DNA of 64,000 nucleotides from Coenobita brevimanus (taxonomy: Eukaryota > Arthropoda > Malacostraca > Decapoda > Coenobitidae). Below the pieces are notes generated by a model, which had not been told where the DNA came from, did not search any database, and saw only the letters and a list, made by a program, of their open reading frames with translations. Location: NCBI GenBank assembly GCA_032717465.1, contig CM064667.1, forward strand, positions 4,737,783 to 4,801,782. Reading direction: 5' to 3'. Of this stretch, positions 1-10,803 are shown in pieces. Each line of letters begins with the position of its first letter. Positions within the stretch are counted from its first letter, which is position 1. A program made the position numbers and the translations under genes.

Positions 1-630
1 TATGCAAGATGAAAAAATAACAATTTTCTCTTGTTCATCTAGTATGTGGCGCTTGATGAACATTTGTTCGCACTGACTGATTAATGAAATGACATCAATG
101 CGATCCTTGTCTGTGCCAGAGAATTTTGGGGCTGCCACCAAATGTCATAAAGACTTTGTAGTTACTTGTAGAGAAGTATATTTTAGACTTGTGGTCGAGC
201 GGCTTTTATATCTTGTAGTAGTTTCCCCACCAGATGTCATGTAGTGACGGGAGAGGTAAAGAATAGTATGGGACTATTTTTATTTGTCTTGGAAATATTA
301 AACAGGTATAATAGTATAAGTCCTGGGTAGCTACCTCCCTGTCTCGCTATCTCTCTCTCTCTCTCTATTCTAAGGCTAATCTCCGTCTCGACCTCTCTCT
401 AGGGTCGCTTGTCTCCTTCTCAACTCTCTTTCCTAAAATCTGGTGTAGTAAGGATGTGTCACGTATGTTCCTCATGGCAACCAGACCTTTCTCACGAGAG
501 GACTGCTGACAGCTAACTGCATCATCTCCTTACTGGCCGCTGTCGTCAGCTTTCCTCCGTGTAAGCATGTTTAGCGCTGCTCGCTTCTCGCAGACACAAC
601 ACCTTCTCATCATTTGACTTCCTGCTTCTA
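1..630. other. No recognisable gene; unassigned sequence
   Basis: I see no coding signature on either strand. The stretch holds a short (CT)n run near 346-367 and ends in a (TCTA)n tract at about 631-667 that leads into the CCA array. It could be intron or intergenic DNA. Confidence 0.6.
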
Positions 631-676
631 TCTGTCTCTCTATCTATCTATTTATCTATCTATCCATTATGTAGTC

Positions 677-1913
677 CTATATTACCACCACCACCACCGC
701 TATTACCACCACCACCACTATTACCACCACCACTATTACCACCACCACCACCACCACTATTACCACCACCACCACCACCACTATTACCACCACCACCACC
801 ACCACCACCACTATTACCACCACCACCACCACCACCACCACTATTACCACCACCACCACCACCACTATTACCACCACCACCACCACCACCACCACTATTA
901 CCACCACCACCACCACCACCACCACCACCGCTATTACCACCACCACCACCACCTCTATTACCACCACCACCACCACCACTATTACCACCACCACCACCAC
1001 CACCACTATTACCACCACCACCACCACCACTATTACCACCACCACCACCACCACTATTACCACCACCACCACCACCACTATTACCACCACCATCACCACC
1101 GCTATTACCACCACCACCACCACCGCTATTACCACCACCACCACCACCGCTATTACCACCACCACCACCACCGCTATTTCCACCACCACCACCACCACCG
1201 CTATTTCCACCACCACCACCACCACCGCTATTTCCACCACCACCACCACCACCGCTATTACCACCACCACCACCACCGCAAATACCACCACCACCACCAC
1301 CGCTATTACCACCACCACCACCACCGCTATTACCACCACCACCACCACCGCTATTACCACCACCACCACCACCACCGCTATTACCACCACCACCACCACC
1401 ACCGCTACCACCACCACCACCACCGTTACCACCACCACCACCACTACCACCACCACCGCTATTACCACCACCACTATTACCACCACCACCACCACCACCA
1501 CCGCTTATTACCACCACCACCACCACCACTATTACCACCACCACCTCATTACCACAACCCCATCACCACCTCATTATCACCACCACCCCATCACCACCAC
1601 CATCCCATTATCACCATCACCATCCCATCATCACCACCACCATCCCACCATCCTCATCACTACTAATCGCCATCACCACCCCCGTCATCACCAAACCATC
1701 CCCTTCATCACCATCACATCACCCTCACCACCACCACCAACACTACAGCCACAACTACCAACATCCCCATCACCACCACCACCACCACCACCACCACAAC
1801 CACCACCACCACCACCACCACCATCACCACCACAACAACCACCACCACAACAACCACCACAACAACCACCACAACAACCACCACCACCACCACCACTACC
1901 ACCACCACCATCA
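677..1913. repeat. Compound (CCA)n / (TTACCACCA) array
   Basis: From 677 to about 1545 the plus strand is (CCA)n interrupted regularly by CTATTA, giving units of one CTATTA followed by 4-9 CCA triplets. Within it, blocks share the variants CCGCTATTA and CCGCTATTTCC, which suggests segmental duplication. From 1545 to 1913 the array decays into CATCACCAC and CAACAACCAC variants. The long His/Tyr, Gly/Asn and Val frames across it are repeat translations, not proteins. Confidence 0.97.
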
Positions 1914-2099
1914 GTATTAGTATTATTTCTATGTCTTTCCCACTTCAGTGTAATAATGTTAGTGTTGTAATGCTAAGGTGTTGAGGCAGCAGCACGCTTA
2001 CATGTCGCAAAATATTGATGGTAATGGTTACAATGGAGAATATTCTGTTCCTATTAGCTACCTGAAGAGCCTGTAGTAATAGGATTTTATATTTTCAGA
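1914..2099. other. Unassigned spacer
   Basis: Non-repetitive AT-rich sequence between the CCA array and a LINE-E tail. No reading frame or repeat is recognised. Confidence 0.5.
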
Positions 2100-2192
2100 T
2101 TGATGGCGGGGGACAGGGTGACGTGGAGGCGATTTGTTTGTGGCCACCCCGTATAAGGGATTAAGGCGTCTGGCAATAGATAGATAGATTTA
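2100..2192 (+). mobile_element. LINE-E 3' end fragment with (TAGA)n tail
   Basis: The stretch carries the GACAGGGTGACGTGGAGG and TTTGTTTGTGGCCACCCC blocks followed by GGATTAAGGCGTCTGGCAAT and a TAGATAGATAGA tail. The same block, always ending in TAGA repeats, recurs at least ten times in the window on both strands. At 18.8-19.3 kb it is joined to recognisable LINE coding sequence. I therefore read it as a severely 5'-truncated LINE 3' end. An alternative is a SINE that borrowed the LINE tail. Confidence 0.7.
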
Positions 2193-2518
2193 GGCCTGAA
2201 GAGTTGATGACGACGAGAAAGAAGACAGGAGGATAAAAGACAGCACAGAAGACAGTAGTTGGCAGGAACCGCTATAACCACAACTACCACCATTGCAACC
2301 ACCACAACCCCCCACCCCCACCACCCCTCACAAGTAAGGTTAGTCTACGTGACACTACCTGCAGGTATTTTGTGGGGCGGGTGTCACCTGGCTTGGCCTT
2401 AATTGGGAAAGGATGGGACTTTTTTATAGAATTCCAGGGCACTTTTTGCCTTTTAGGAATATCACCTAAGAACATATTACTAAGTATTCTTTAACCTAAT
2501 GTCTAATGTATTTTGAAA

Positions 2519-2520
<2 letters not shown>

Positions 2521-2563
<43 letters not shown>

Positions 2564-2733
2564 GCACACGCACACACACGCACGCACACGCACACACACG
2601 CACACACACACGCACACACACACACACGCACACACACACGCACACACACACACACGCACAAGCACACACGCACACGCACACGCACACACGCACACGCACA
2701 CACGCACACGCACACACGCACACGCACGCACGC
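2521..2733. repeat. (CA)n microsatellite with ACGC variants
   Basis: About 210 bp of near-pure CA dinucleotides, with interspersed CG steps (CACACGCACG) increasing toward the 3' side and ending in ACGCACGCACGCGTGCGCG. From 2734 to 2935 it decays into ACATAC-rich low-complexity DNA. Confidence 0.97.
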
Positions 2734-2935
2734 GTGCGCGCCTGCAGTCACGGATGCACCCTCTAGCACACATGCACATGTACACATGCACACATATACA
2801 CATGCATAACAGCACGAACATTCATGCACGTATCAACAAGCAAACATACTCATACGTACTGGTATGCTTGCATACAAATTTGAATAAATACAGGCATACA
2901 TATATGCATACACAAATATACACGTACACGCAGAC

Positions 2936-4088
2936 GTACAGTTGCGAGCAGATGACTCGAGGCCACCTGGTCCATCAAGATGTTGGTGTTTTATCTGGCA
3001 TCAGTGGTAGCTGTGATCTTGACCGAGATTCAGTCAGCTGTTCAGGCGAAACAAACCCAGTGACAAATATTGTCAATGTGCAGTTCTAACTTGTCTCCAA
3101 TCAATATCATGCAAGTAAACGTATTATACTGATAATGATTAACGTGTCATACACGTGGTAGATATACGAAGTATTTATAACCATAGTATTACAACACTGG
3201 CATCCAAACAGTGCTGCGTTCATTCATGTGGGACACACGGGTATCCCGAGTGTGCTGCTCCATCACCTCCTCGGTTTGTGACGTAGGCACCACGTGACGT
3301 CACGTATGGGGAGGGGCATGAAGGTGGAACTAGTTGACCCGTTCATGATGATAAACATTTATTGAGAGTAATCGTTCGACTTTATCACTCGAATATTAAA
3401 GAAACATTGGTTTTCTCTGTCAAAACAAGCCTATTACAACGTCTAATCTCATAAATTAAATGCCGCAGCCTACCACTTGCCCCCTCACCCCCTTCCCATC
3501 ACACGTCCCACCTCGTCCCGCCCTTCCTCACCCACCACCCTCAATATAACTCCCACACCCCCCTCCCCTTGTTCCGCCTACTGTGGTGTGAACCTTTAAC
3601 TGTCCCACCTGTTTTAGAGTCAGAGGTCGACGAAAGTGAGGTTAATTGTGAGGGACGACTGGCATGACGGTGTTTTTTGTGATAATAATGCTAGGTTGTG
3701 GGGAAGCCGATAACCCTACGGCATATCTCTTGAAAACTGGTAAAGGTTGTTTGGTTCACGACGATAGTTGAACAAAATAAATTACTACCGATACCCGTGT
3801 GTCACATGAATGAACGCAGCACTGTTTGGATGCCAGTGTTGTAATACTATGGTTATAAATATATCTACCATGTGTATGACACGTTAATCATTATCGGTAT
3901 AATACGTTTACTTGCATGATACTGATTGGAGACAAGTTAGAACTGCACATTGACAATTTGTCACTGGGTTTGTTTCGCCCGAACAGCTGACTGAATCTCG
4001 GTCAAGATCACAGCTACCACTGTTGCCAGATAAAACACCAACATCTTGGTGGACTAGGTGGCCTCGAGTCATCTGCTCGCAACTGTAC
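2936..4088. mobile_element. Element with ~310-bp terminal inverted repeats
   Basis: Positions 2936-3246 reappear as a reverse complement at 3783-4088 with only scattered mismatches and short indels. Both outer ends read GTACAGTTGCGAGCAGATGA, and the inner edges meet at CACACGGGTATC / GATACCCGTGTG. The 536-bp core (3247-3782) has a GTGACGTCAC palindrome, a C-rich stretch and no coding frame. The right end lies immediately before LINE-A RT sequence. Such long, nearly identical arms fit a foldback-type or non-autonomous DNA transposon, or an inverted duplication. No clear target duplication is visible, so the superfamily is unknown. Confidence 0.75.
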
Positions 4089-5745
4089 ACCTTAGACGAT
4101 TCTGGTGCTGTTCCTCCAACACTTCCCCCCTCTGACTTCCTCATGGCTGACAAGGCATATGGGCCTGATGGAGTCCCTCCTGTTGTCCTCAAGAACTGTG
4201 CTACTGTTCTTACACCCTGCCTAGGCAAACTCTTTCGCCTTTGTCTATCAACTTAAACCTTTCCTTCTTGCTGGAAGTTTGCTTTCAATCAGCCAGTCCC
4301 AGAGAAGGGTGACCATTCCCAACCCTCTAGCTATCGCCCAATTGCTTTAACATCCTGTGTCTCAAAAAATGTGCAGTCTATTCTTAACGGAAGAATTTTA
4401 AAGCATCTTTCCTGTCACAACCTTCTGATCGTCAGTATGGATTCTGTCAGGGACGCTCCACTGGCGATCTTCTCACCTACCTTTCAGACTCCTGGTCATC
4501 CTCCTTTCGGGACTTTGGCGAAAGCTTTGCCATTGCACTTGACATCTCAAAGGCATTCGATCGAGTGTGGCATAAATCTTTAATTTCAAAAATGCCCTCT
4601 TACGGTTTCTATCCTTCTTTCTGTGCCTTCATCTATAGTTTCCTTTCTGGTCGTTCTATAGCCGCTGTTGTAGACGGCCATCGTTCTTCTCCTTGATATA
4701 TTAACACTGGTGTTCCTCAGGGCTCTGTCCAATCATCAACTCTCTTCCTTTTATTCATCAATGACCTTCTAAGCTGTACATCTAAGCCTATCCACTCATA
4801 CGCTGATGACTCCACTCTTCACCTTTCCATTCGGTTCCCGCAAATTCCATTTCAGCAGTTACTTCAACAAACAAGGGATGAGGCTATAGCACACTGACTT
4901 GCCATGTATCTCTGACTGGGGTAAAAGTAATCATGTTGTTTTTAATGCATCTAAGACTCAGTTCTTACACCTATCAACTCGACAAAACCTTCCACAGGAG
5001 TACCTACTAATATTTGATAATATCCAGTTCAATCCTGCATCATCCTTGAACATGCCTGGGGCTTCATTCTCTCGAGATTTATCATTTATCTTGGAATAAT
5101 CATACTACCCCTCTTGTAAAATCTTCTTCCAAGAGGTTAGGTGTGCTAAGCCGACTCTGTGCTTTCTTTACCCCTGCACAGTTGTTGACTTTATACACGG
5201 GTTTTATTCGTCCCTATGTAGAGTACAACTCTCACGTGTGGGGAGGCTCTCCACATACAGCTCTTCTCAACAAGGTGGAGTCAAAGGCTTCTCGTCTCAT
5301 TAACTCTCCTCCTTAAACTGGCTCCCTTCAAGCTTTCTCTCTTGGCCGCACTGTTGCATCTTTTCCTCTTTTCTATCGCTACTTCAATGGTCACTGCTCC
5401 TCTGAACTGTCTGCTTGCATCCCTCCACCTCTACGACTGGCGTTTAGCACCCGTCTAACAACAAACTCTCATCCCTTTTCTGTCCAACTCTCTGATTCAA
5501 GAACAAACCGTTACTCCCAGCCCTTCATTTATGCAATAGGCGAACGCTGGAACTGTCTCCCTTTGTATGTATTTCTAACTTCCTATGATCTCTAGTCTTT
5601 CAAACGCAGTGTGTCCAGGCATCTCGAAATTATCGGATTTTGAATTTGGCTCTCTGTTGTATTGTTCGTTTTTTTTTTTTTTTCTTGGAAGGAACAGTTT
5701 GCTGCTCCTTGCCTTGGGTTCCTTCTTCCTTGCATAAAAAAAATA
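4089..5745 (+). pseudogene. LINE-A: decayed jockey-like LINE, reverse transcriptase to 3' end
   Basis: In successive frames the sequence shows RT landmarks in the correct order: KAYGPDGVPPVVLKN (near 4157), LDISKAFDRVWHKSL (near 4535), NTGVPQGSV (near 4705) and YADDSTLH (4799-4822). These are followed by a thumb/C-terminal part with RLINSPP, FYRYFNGHCSSELSA and SFKRSVSRHL. Many stops and frameshifts break it, for example a premature stop after CLST near 4254 and one before the NTGVPQGSV block. The endonuclease and ORF1 are absent, so the copy is 5'-truncated at the edge of the long-TIR element. Jockey-like assignment rests on motif style. Its 3' end recurs at 41.0 and 63.1-63.5 kb. Confidence 0.85.
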
Positions 5746-5845
5746 CATATGTGCATACAAGCACTACAGCAAACTTCCCTTCACATAGGCCTATACAGTA
5801 TAACTGCACATACACATGCCAGTTATATACATACCGTACATACAC

Positions 5846-6588
5846 ATATAACCTACATGTATACATGCTGTACAGTCATACATAAGTACTGTACATTCAT
5901 ACAAGCTACATGTATACATGCTGTACAGTCATACATAAGTACTGTAAGTTCATATAACCTACATGTATACATGCTGTAGTCATACATAAGTACTGTAAGT
6001 TCATATAACCAACATGTATACTGTACATGCTGTACAGTCATACATAAGTACTGTAAGTTCATATAACCTACATGTATACATGGTGTACAGTCATACATAA
6101 GTACTGTAAGTTCATATAACCTACATGTATACATGCTGTACAGTCATACATAAGTACTGTAAGTTCATATAACCTACATGTATACATGCTGTAGTCATAC
6201 CTAAGTACTGTAAGTTCATATAACCTACATGTATACATGCTGTACAGTCATACATAAGTACTGTAAGTTCATATAACCTACATGTATACATGCTGTACAG
6301 TCATACATAAGTACTGTAAGTTCATATAACCTACATGTATACATGCTGTACAGTCATACATAAGTACAGTAAGTTCATATAACCTACATGTATACATGCT
6401 GTAGTCATACATAAGTACTGTAAGTTCATATAACCTACATGTATACATGCTGTACAGTCATACATAAGTACTGTAAGTTCATATAACCTACATGTATACA
6501 TGGTGTACAGTCATACATAAGTACTGTACATTCATACAAGCTACATGTATGTGCTGTACAGTCATACATAAGTACTGTACATTTGTAC
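5846..6588. repeat. 53-bp minisatellite
   Basis: About 14 copies of a 53-bp unit containing CTACATGTATACATGCTGTA, then CAGTCATACATAAGTACTGT, then AAGTTCATATAACC. Several copies share a 2-3 bp deletion (GTAGTCAT for GTACAGTCAT) and two share TGGTG for TGCTG, showing block homogenisation. It is rich in the palindromes ACATGTAT and GTACTGTAC. The array ends exactly at the left end of the hAT-like element. Confidence 0.95.
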
Positions 6589-7105
6589 TAGTGATGCACC
6601 GGAACTAGGTTACAGCCGCACCACAACTTCAATTTGGATGAAGTTCCTGTTCCGGCCGTAGCTTCAGAAAAATACCAGGCCGGCAGCTGAACTTTGGTAT
6701 ATATGTTGCTACACCAACTTTTGATATATATGTTGCTACACCAACTTTTGCTGTTCTACAATGTTTTTCTCTCAGCCATGTTGTAAAATATTTTTGTCTT
6801 CCCCATCACCTTCCTGGCAATGCCTAAAAGTATTTATTGGTTAATGAAATATACCTGAGTTATGTCTATAAAACCTTTATTATAGAACATCCTAATATGC
6901 ACTGAATGACATATACCTACAGATTTGGCCATAATTCTATATACAGTACTTGACAGTTGTCACGGGAAAATAAAAGGTGGCTATTATTTCATCTCACCTT
7001 GAAGCACACAGATAAATGTGTTCCATTAAAGTGGGATCAAATTACAAATATATCAACACAATGGCTTACTTGGACTACGGCTTAGTGCAAAAATTACTTA
7101 GAAAT

Positions 7106-7998
7106 CTATCTATATACCTAGGCTGCTTCCCCCAAGGAAAGGGAGGTAGCCGAGACAGGACGACACACTCCCCATTTACTCATCCATTCAAACACATTCA
7201 TTCGCATCTTAGCCCCAAAGGGGAGAACGGACAGATCCTCGCCGCACCACACCGCACAAGGGTCAACTGCGCAATGCAATCAGTGACATCCGCAGCAGGG
7301 CCCGACAGCAGAGCTGCTTTACCCCTGCCGCATCATAATAGACCCATCCCCTTACCCGCACCTGACCTGAAAGCTGAGCAGACCAAATGCGGGAGAATAT
7401 CCCCTCAGGGCTGCGTCATCACTTATTCATTCACAATTTCTCTCCATTTATTTCTGTCACGCACAGCCACTCTTCCTTGCTCAACAGACATCCCTCTCAC
7501 ATCCAGCGCTCTCTTCACACTGTCCATCCATCCTATTCGTGGTCTTCCTCTCAGCCTTACACCTCTCACATCAGATCTAGTTATCTTTTTCACCAATCGC
7601 TCATTATCCATTCTCTCCATATGCCCAAACCATCGCAACACCCTCTGCTCAACTCTACCAGCCATCTCCCGAACAACTCCAGTTCTCCTTCGCACTTCAT
7701 CATTTCGCACTCGATCCATACGCGTCACTCCACACACACTCCTCAGACACCTCATCTCCATTACATTCAAACTTTTCCTCTCTGCTACACCCATATTCCA
7801 TGTTTCATCCCCATATAACGCAGTCGGTACCACAACACCCTCATACAGCCTTCTCTTTACATCCATTCTAAGCAAACGACATCTAAACACTTTTTTCATT
7901 CCTCCCAGCACCTTTCCTACTTCATTTATTCTAAACTTCACTTCTGCATCTATTCTTCCATCCACAGCAACAAGTGACCCTAGATATTTCAAACACTC
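7106..7998 (-). mobile_element. LINE-C: 5'-truncated LINE nested in the hAT-like element
   Basis: The insertion is flanked on both sides by TACTTAGAAAT (7095-7105 and 7999-8009), a perfect 11-bp target-site duplication. On the minus strand it runs from the RT C-terminal coding part (7992-7423) through about 300 bp of 3' UTR to a (TATAGATAGA) tail at 7106-7118. This is the standard product of target-primed reverse transcription with 5' truncation. Confidence 0.92.
7423..7992 (-). pseudogene. LINE-C reverse transcriptase C-terminal part
   Basis: An open 189-residue minus-strand frame begins KYLGSLVAVDGRID and contains YGDETWNMGV, MRCLRSVCGVTRMDRVRN, RWFGHMERMDNERLV and RGRPRIGWMDSVKRAL, ending at a natural stop. 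These blocks are the region after the RT thumb found in RTE/L1-like LINE ORF2 proteins of many invertebrates. The catalytic palm is missing through 5' truncation. The uninterrupted frame suggests a fairly young insertion. Confidence 0.88.
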
Positions 7999-8190
7999 TA
8001 CTTAGAAATGTCAACACAAAATTGGACTAAAATATTACATAGTACTTCTAGGTTTGACTGCCAAGAGTTTTTGTATATCACAACTTCACTTCCAGTTCCG
8101 GTTCCGGCCACAAGTTCCGGCATAGTTCCGGCTAGTTCCGGTTCCGGCCGGAACTCGATGTGCTGGTTCCGGTGTATTCCTAAGTCGTAC

Positions 8191-8560
8191 ACGTGTGCAC
8201 GCATTAATACATATATAAATGTATACATTCATGCATAAGTACACATGTACGTGCATACATAAAGGCATACGTACATAATACACATGTAGATGCATACACA
8301 TTAATGCAGACGCACATATCTGCATGTACACATAAAAGAACACATGCATACACGTACTACATACATTAGTACAGAGTCTGGACGCACACAAGTGCGTACC
8401 TACATACATACACATCCCAAATGCACATAGACATGAACACAAATACCTACACACAATCATACATTTATGGACATCTCCATATACACAGGAATACACGCAC
8501 ACTGTGCATGGAAAGACCCACGTACACACACATTCATTCATTCATTCCTCCATCCATATG
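8191..8560. repeat. ACATAC/TGCATAC-rich low-complexity tract
   Basis: Degenerate repeats of CATACATA, ACACATGTA and GTGCATACATA without a fixed period. It resembles the DNA left of the hAT-like element, so that element may have inserted into one continuous low-complexity tract. No gene is recognised. Confidence 0.6.
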
Positions 8561-8634
8561 CTTTTTCGTTCATTAATATTTTCACTGCCATGCACACTAC
8601 CCTACCTGCTAAGCCCTTTACCTTGATAACCTTT

Positions 8635-8636
8635 AC

Positions 8637-8678
<42 letters not shown>

Positions 8679-8684
8679 TACTAC

Positions 8685-8718
<34 letters not shown>

Positions 8719-8740
8719 GTTATCATTATTACCATTATTA

Positions 8741-8777
<37 letters not shown>

Positions 8778-8869
8778 CATTATTATTATTATTATTATCA
8801 TTATTATTATTATTATTATTATCATTATTATTAGTATTATTATTAGTATTAGTATTATTATTATTATTA

Positions 8870-8925
<56 letters not shown>

Positions 8926-8928
8926 TAC
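8635..8928. repeat. (ATT)n microsatellite
   Basis: About 290 bp of ATT triplets with occasional ATC, ACT and AGT substitutions. Confidence 0.98.
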
Positions 8929-8949
8929 AACGATACATCCTGACCCGTC

Positions 8950-9165
8950 TCTCGTCGGGTAAGGAAGCTCCCAAGTACCTCTTCGTTAGCGATTTATTTT
9001 TGGATATGGCTGGTTAATATCGTTTTGTACGTTATTTATGCAGTGTATGGTGATATTGGAAGGACTGGCATAACACGGAAAAGGGTAATAAGGTGTGAAA
9101 AAAAAAATAAATCGCTAAGGAAGAGGTGTTTGGGAGCCTCCTTCCCCCACGAGACTTCCGGTAAA
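8950..9165. mobile_element. MITE-1 copy a
   Basis: Imperfect inverted repeats of about 50 bp. The left arm runs TCTCGTCGGGTAAGGAAGCT, then CCCAAGTACCTCTTCGTTAG, then CGATTTATTTT; the right arm is its near complement (AATAAATCGCTAAGGAAGAG...). The core is about 100 bp. The same arm sequence recurs at 9.2, 14.9, 49.7, 50.9, 55.2 and 59.3 kb, so this is a dispersed family rather than a chance palindrome. No transposase is encoded and the family is unnamed as far as I can tell. Confidence 0.75.
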
Positions 9166-9227
9166 ATTGTCTATAACTTTTTTCTTTCTTTTTTTTTAGG
9201 GAAGAGGTCAAGGTGTGTATGTTGGTG

Positions 9228-9412
9228 TGGTGGAGGTAGCCGTTGCACCTCTTCCTAAGCGATTTATTTTGCCTCTTTCACCTACTGATGTTTTAAATTG
9301 TAATGTAAACTATGTGGACATGAGATGCAGAGAGAATACAAGTGGATATCAAGGTGTAATTATGCAGAGTAAATCGCTGTGGAAAAGACATTAAGAAGCC
9401 TATGCCATTTTG
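9228..9412. mobile_element. MITE-1 copy b (diverged)
   Basis: The left arm has GCACCTCTTCCTAAGCGATT followed by TATTTTG, and the right arm has AGTAAATCGCTGTGGAAAAG. It sits only ~60 bp from copy a, so the pair may be a local duplication. Confidence 0.6.
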
Positions 9413-9435
9413 AATATAACCTTGTGAATTATGTG

Positions 9436-9495
9436 GTTGTGTGTTATTTTGGTTGTGTGTGTGTGGGTGGTTGTGTGCGTGTGTGTGTGTGTACA
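9436..9495. repeat. (GT)n microsatellite
   Basis: Interrupted GT dinucleotides (GGTTGTGTGTG...) of about 60 bp, next to the 3' end of LINE-B copy 2. Confidence 0.85.
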
Positions 9496-9569
9496 GGTCT
9501 TCTCATGTATGGTGCTTATCGTTTGATTTAGTTTATAAAGGCACCAATATGCGGCTCTCCATGCTGCTC

Positions 9570-10370
9570 GATCTCTGTCAGCCTCCCCATTCAGTTCCTT
9601 ATCCATGAGGCCACACAATTACCTCGTCCCAGGACTGTTTTCGTCTGCCTCTCGCAACCCTACCCTTGCCGTTCACACCTCTTACGTTCCGCACACAGCT
9701 GCCATCTTCCCTACTCACAACATGTTCACACTGTCTCAACCTACCCCTCATCATCACAACACTATTACATTCAACTCCCATTCTTCCTACCGGTTCTTTA
9801 ATCACAGTCCTACCCTCCCCCCCTCCCCCCGGCCTTTCATTTAAGGACGCACTGCACATCCATCTAATCATTATCATTGCTGTTGGTTTCAGTCTAGGAA
9901 TACTCTCTTCCTTTACTGCCCAGGCCTCACTATCATACAGCAGTAATCACCTAACACATCCTATATACAAGGACGCGTAGCAAGGAGGAGCAGCCCTCTC
10001 AGTGTCAGATGAGGCAGCAGCTCCTTGAATGTCCTCCATCAACACCTTACCCTAACCCACCTCCAGCACATAACATGTCCCCTAAATAACAAAACTCCTC
10101 CAAACACTCACCAGACTCTCCAGCAAGATCAGTCCTTTCACGCCTGTCAATATCTACACGTTCTTCCCGACACAGCACACAAACGAAATTGGCATTATTT
10201 CTTAGCCTATCTCAATAACACCCATCCCTTATGCACCCACTTAACACATACACTGCACAAGATGGAGTTAGTTCCCACACCCTTGTGGTAAACTGCACAT
10301 AGCCACACACACTCTGCTCTGACAGCACCGGCACCAGCCTCAAGTATCATCACTTGTTTTATCCCCATTT
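9570..10370 (-). pseudogene. LINE-B copy 2: zinc finger and C-terminal region
   Basis: Minus-strand frames give YHKGVGTNSILCSVC and KWVHKG near 10290-10220 (a degraded copy of the PHD-like finger), ERTDLAGESGECLEEFCYLG near 10110, then MIMIRWMCSASLNERPGG (9877-9824) and GKGRVARGRRKQSWDE further on. One finger cysteine is replaced by tyrosine (AVYHKG instead of AICHKG). Numerous stops make it non-functional. The shared finger shows that the domain belongs to the family and was not acquired by one copy. Confidence 0.78.
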
Positions 10371-10375
10371 GCTGT

Positions 10376-10803
10376 CAAACCCTTCTGCCCCACTCCATCA
10401 AACCCTTCTGCCCCACTCCATCAAACCCTTCTGCCCCACTCCATCAAACCCTTCTGCCCCATTCCATATGCCCCACTCCATCAAACCCTTCTGCCCCACT
10501 CCATCAAACCCTTCTGCCCCATTCCATCCAACCCTTCTGCCCCACTCCATCAAACCCTTCTGCCCCACTCCATCAAACCCTTCTGCCCCACTCCATCAAA
10601 CCCTTCTGCCCCATTCCATCCAACCCTTCTGCCCCACTCCATCAAACCCTTCTGCCCCACTCCATCAAACCCTTCTGCCCCATTCCATCAAACCCTTCTG
10701 CCCCACTCCATCAAACCCTTCTGCCCCACTCCATCAAACCCTTCTGCCCCACTCCATCAAACCCTTCTGCCCCATTCCATCAAACCCTTCTGCCCCATTC
10801 CAT
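10376..10803. repeat. 23-bp minisatellite derived from LINE-B RT coding sequence
   Basis: About 18-19 copies of a 23-bp unit (plus strand CCCTTCTGCCCCACTCCATC + AAA; some copies ATTCC for ACTCC), with one shortened unit near 10460. On the minus strand the unit reads GATGGAGTGGGGCAGAAGGG and encodes DGVGQKG. This matches the RT segment DGMGKKGL that occupies this position in LINE-B copy 1 (near 17172-17195). The array therefore grew from one coding segment. Because 23 is not a multiple of 3, all frames cycle and stay open. Confidence 0.93.

Larger units (their letters stand above)
6589..8182. mobile_element. Non-autonomous hAT-like element, interrupted by LINE-C
   Basis: The left end TAGTGATGCACCGGAACT (from 6589) and the complement of the right end (TAGGAATACACCGGAACC, ending 8182) match at about 14 of 18 positions and have the look of hAT termini. 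Flanking octamers ATTTGTAC (6581-6588) and AGTCGTAC (8183-8190) agree at 6 of 8 bases, consistent with an aged 8-bp target duplication. Both inner ends are rich in GTTCCGG repeats. Removing the LINE insertion leaves about 690 bp without a transposase frame. Confidence 0.72.

Noticed and set aside
614..1666. 350-codon His/Tyr-rich frame and minus-strand Gly/Asn and Val frames
   Set aside because: They are translations of (CCA)n with CTATTA interruptions; no complexity beyond the repeat.
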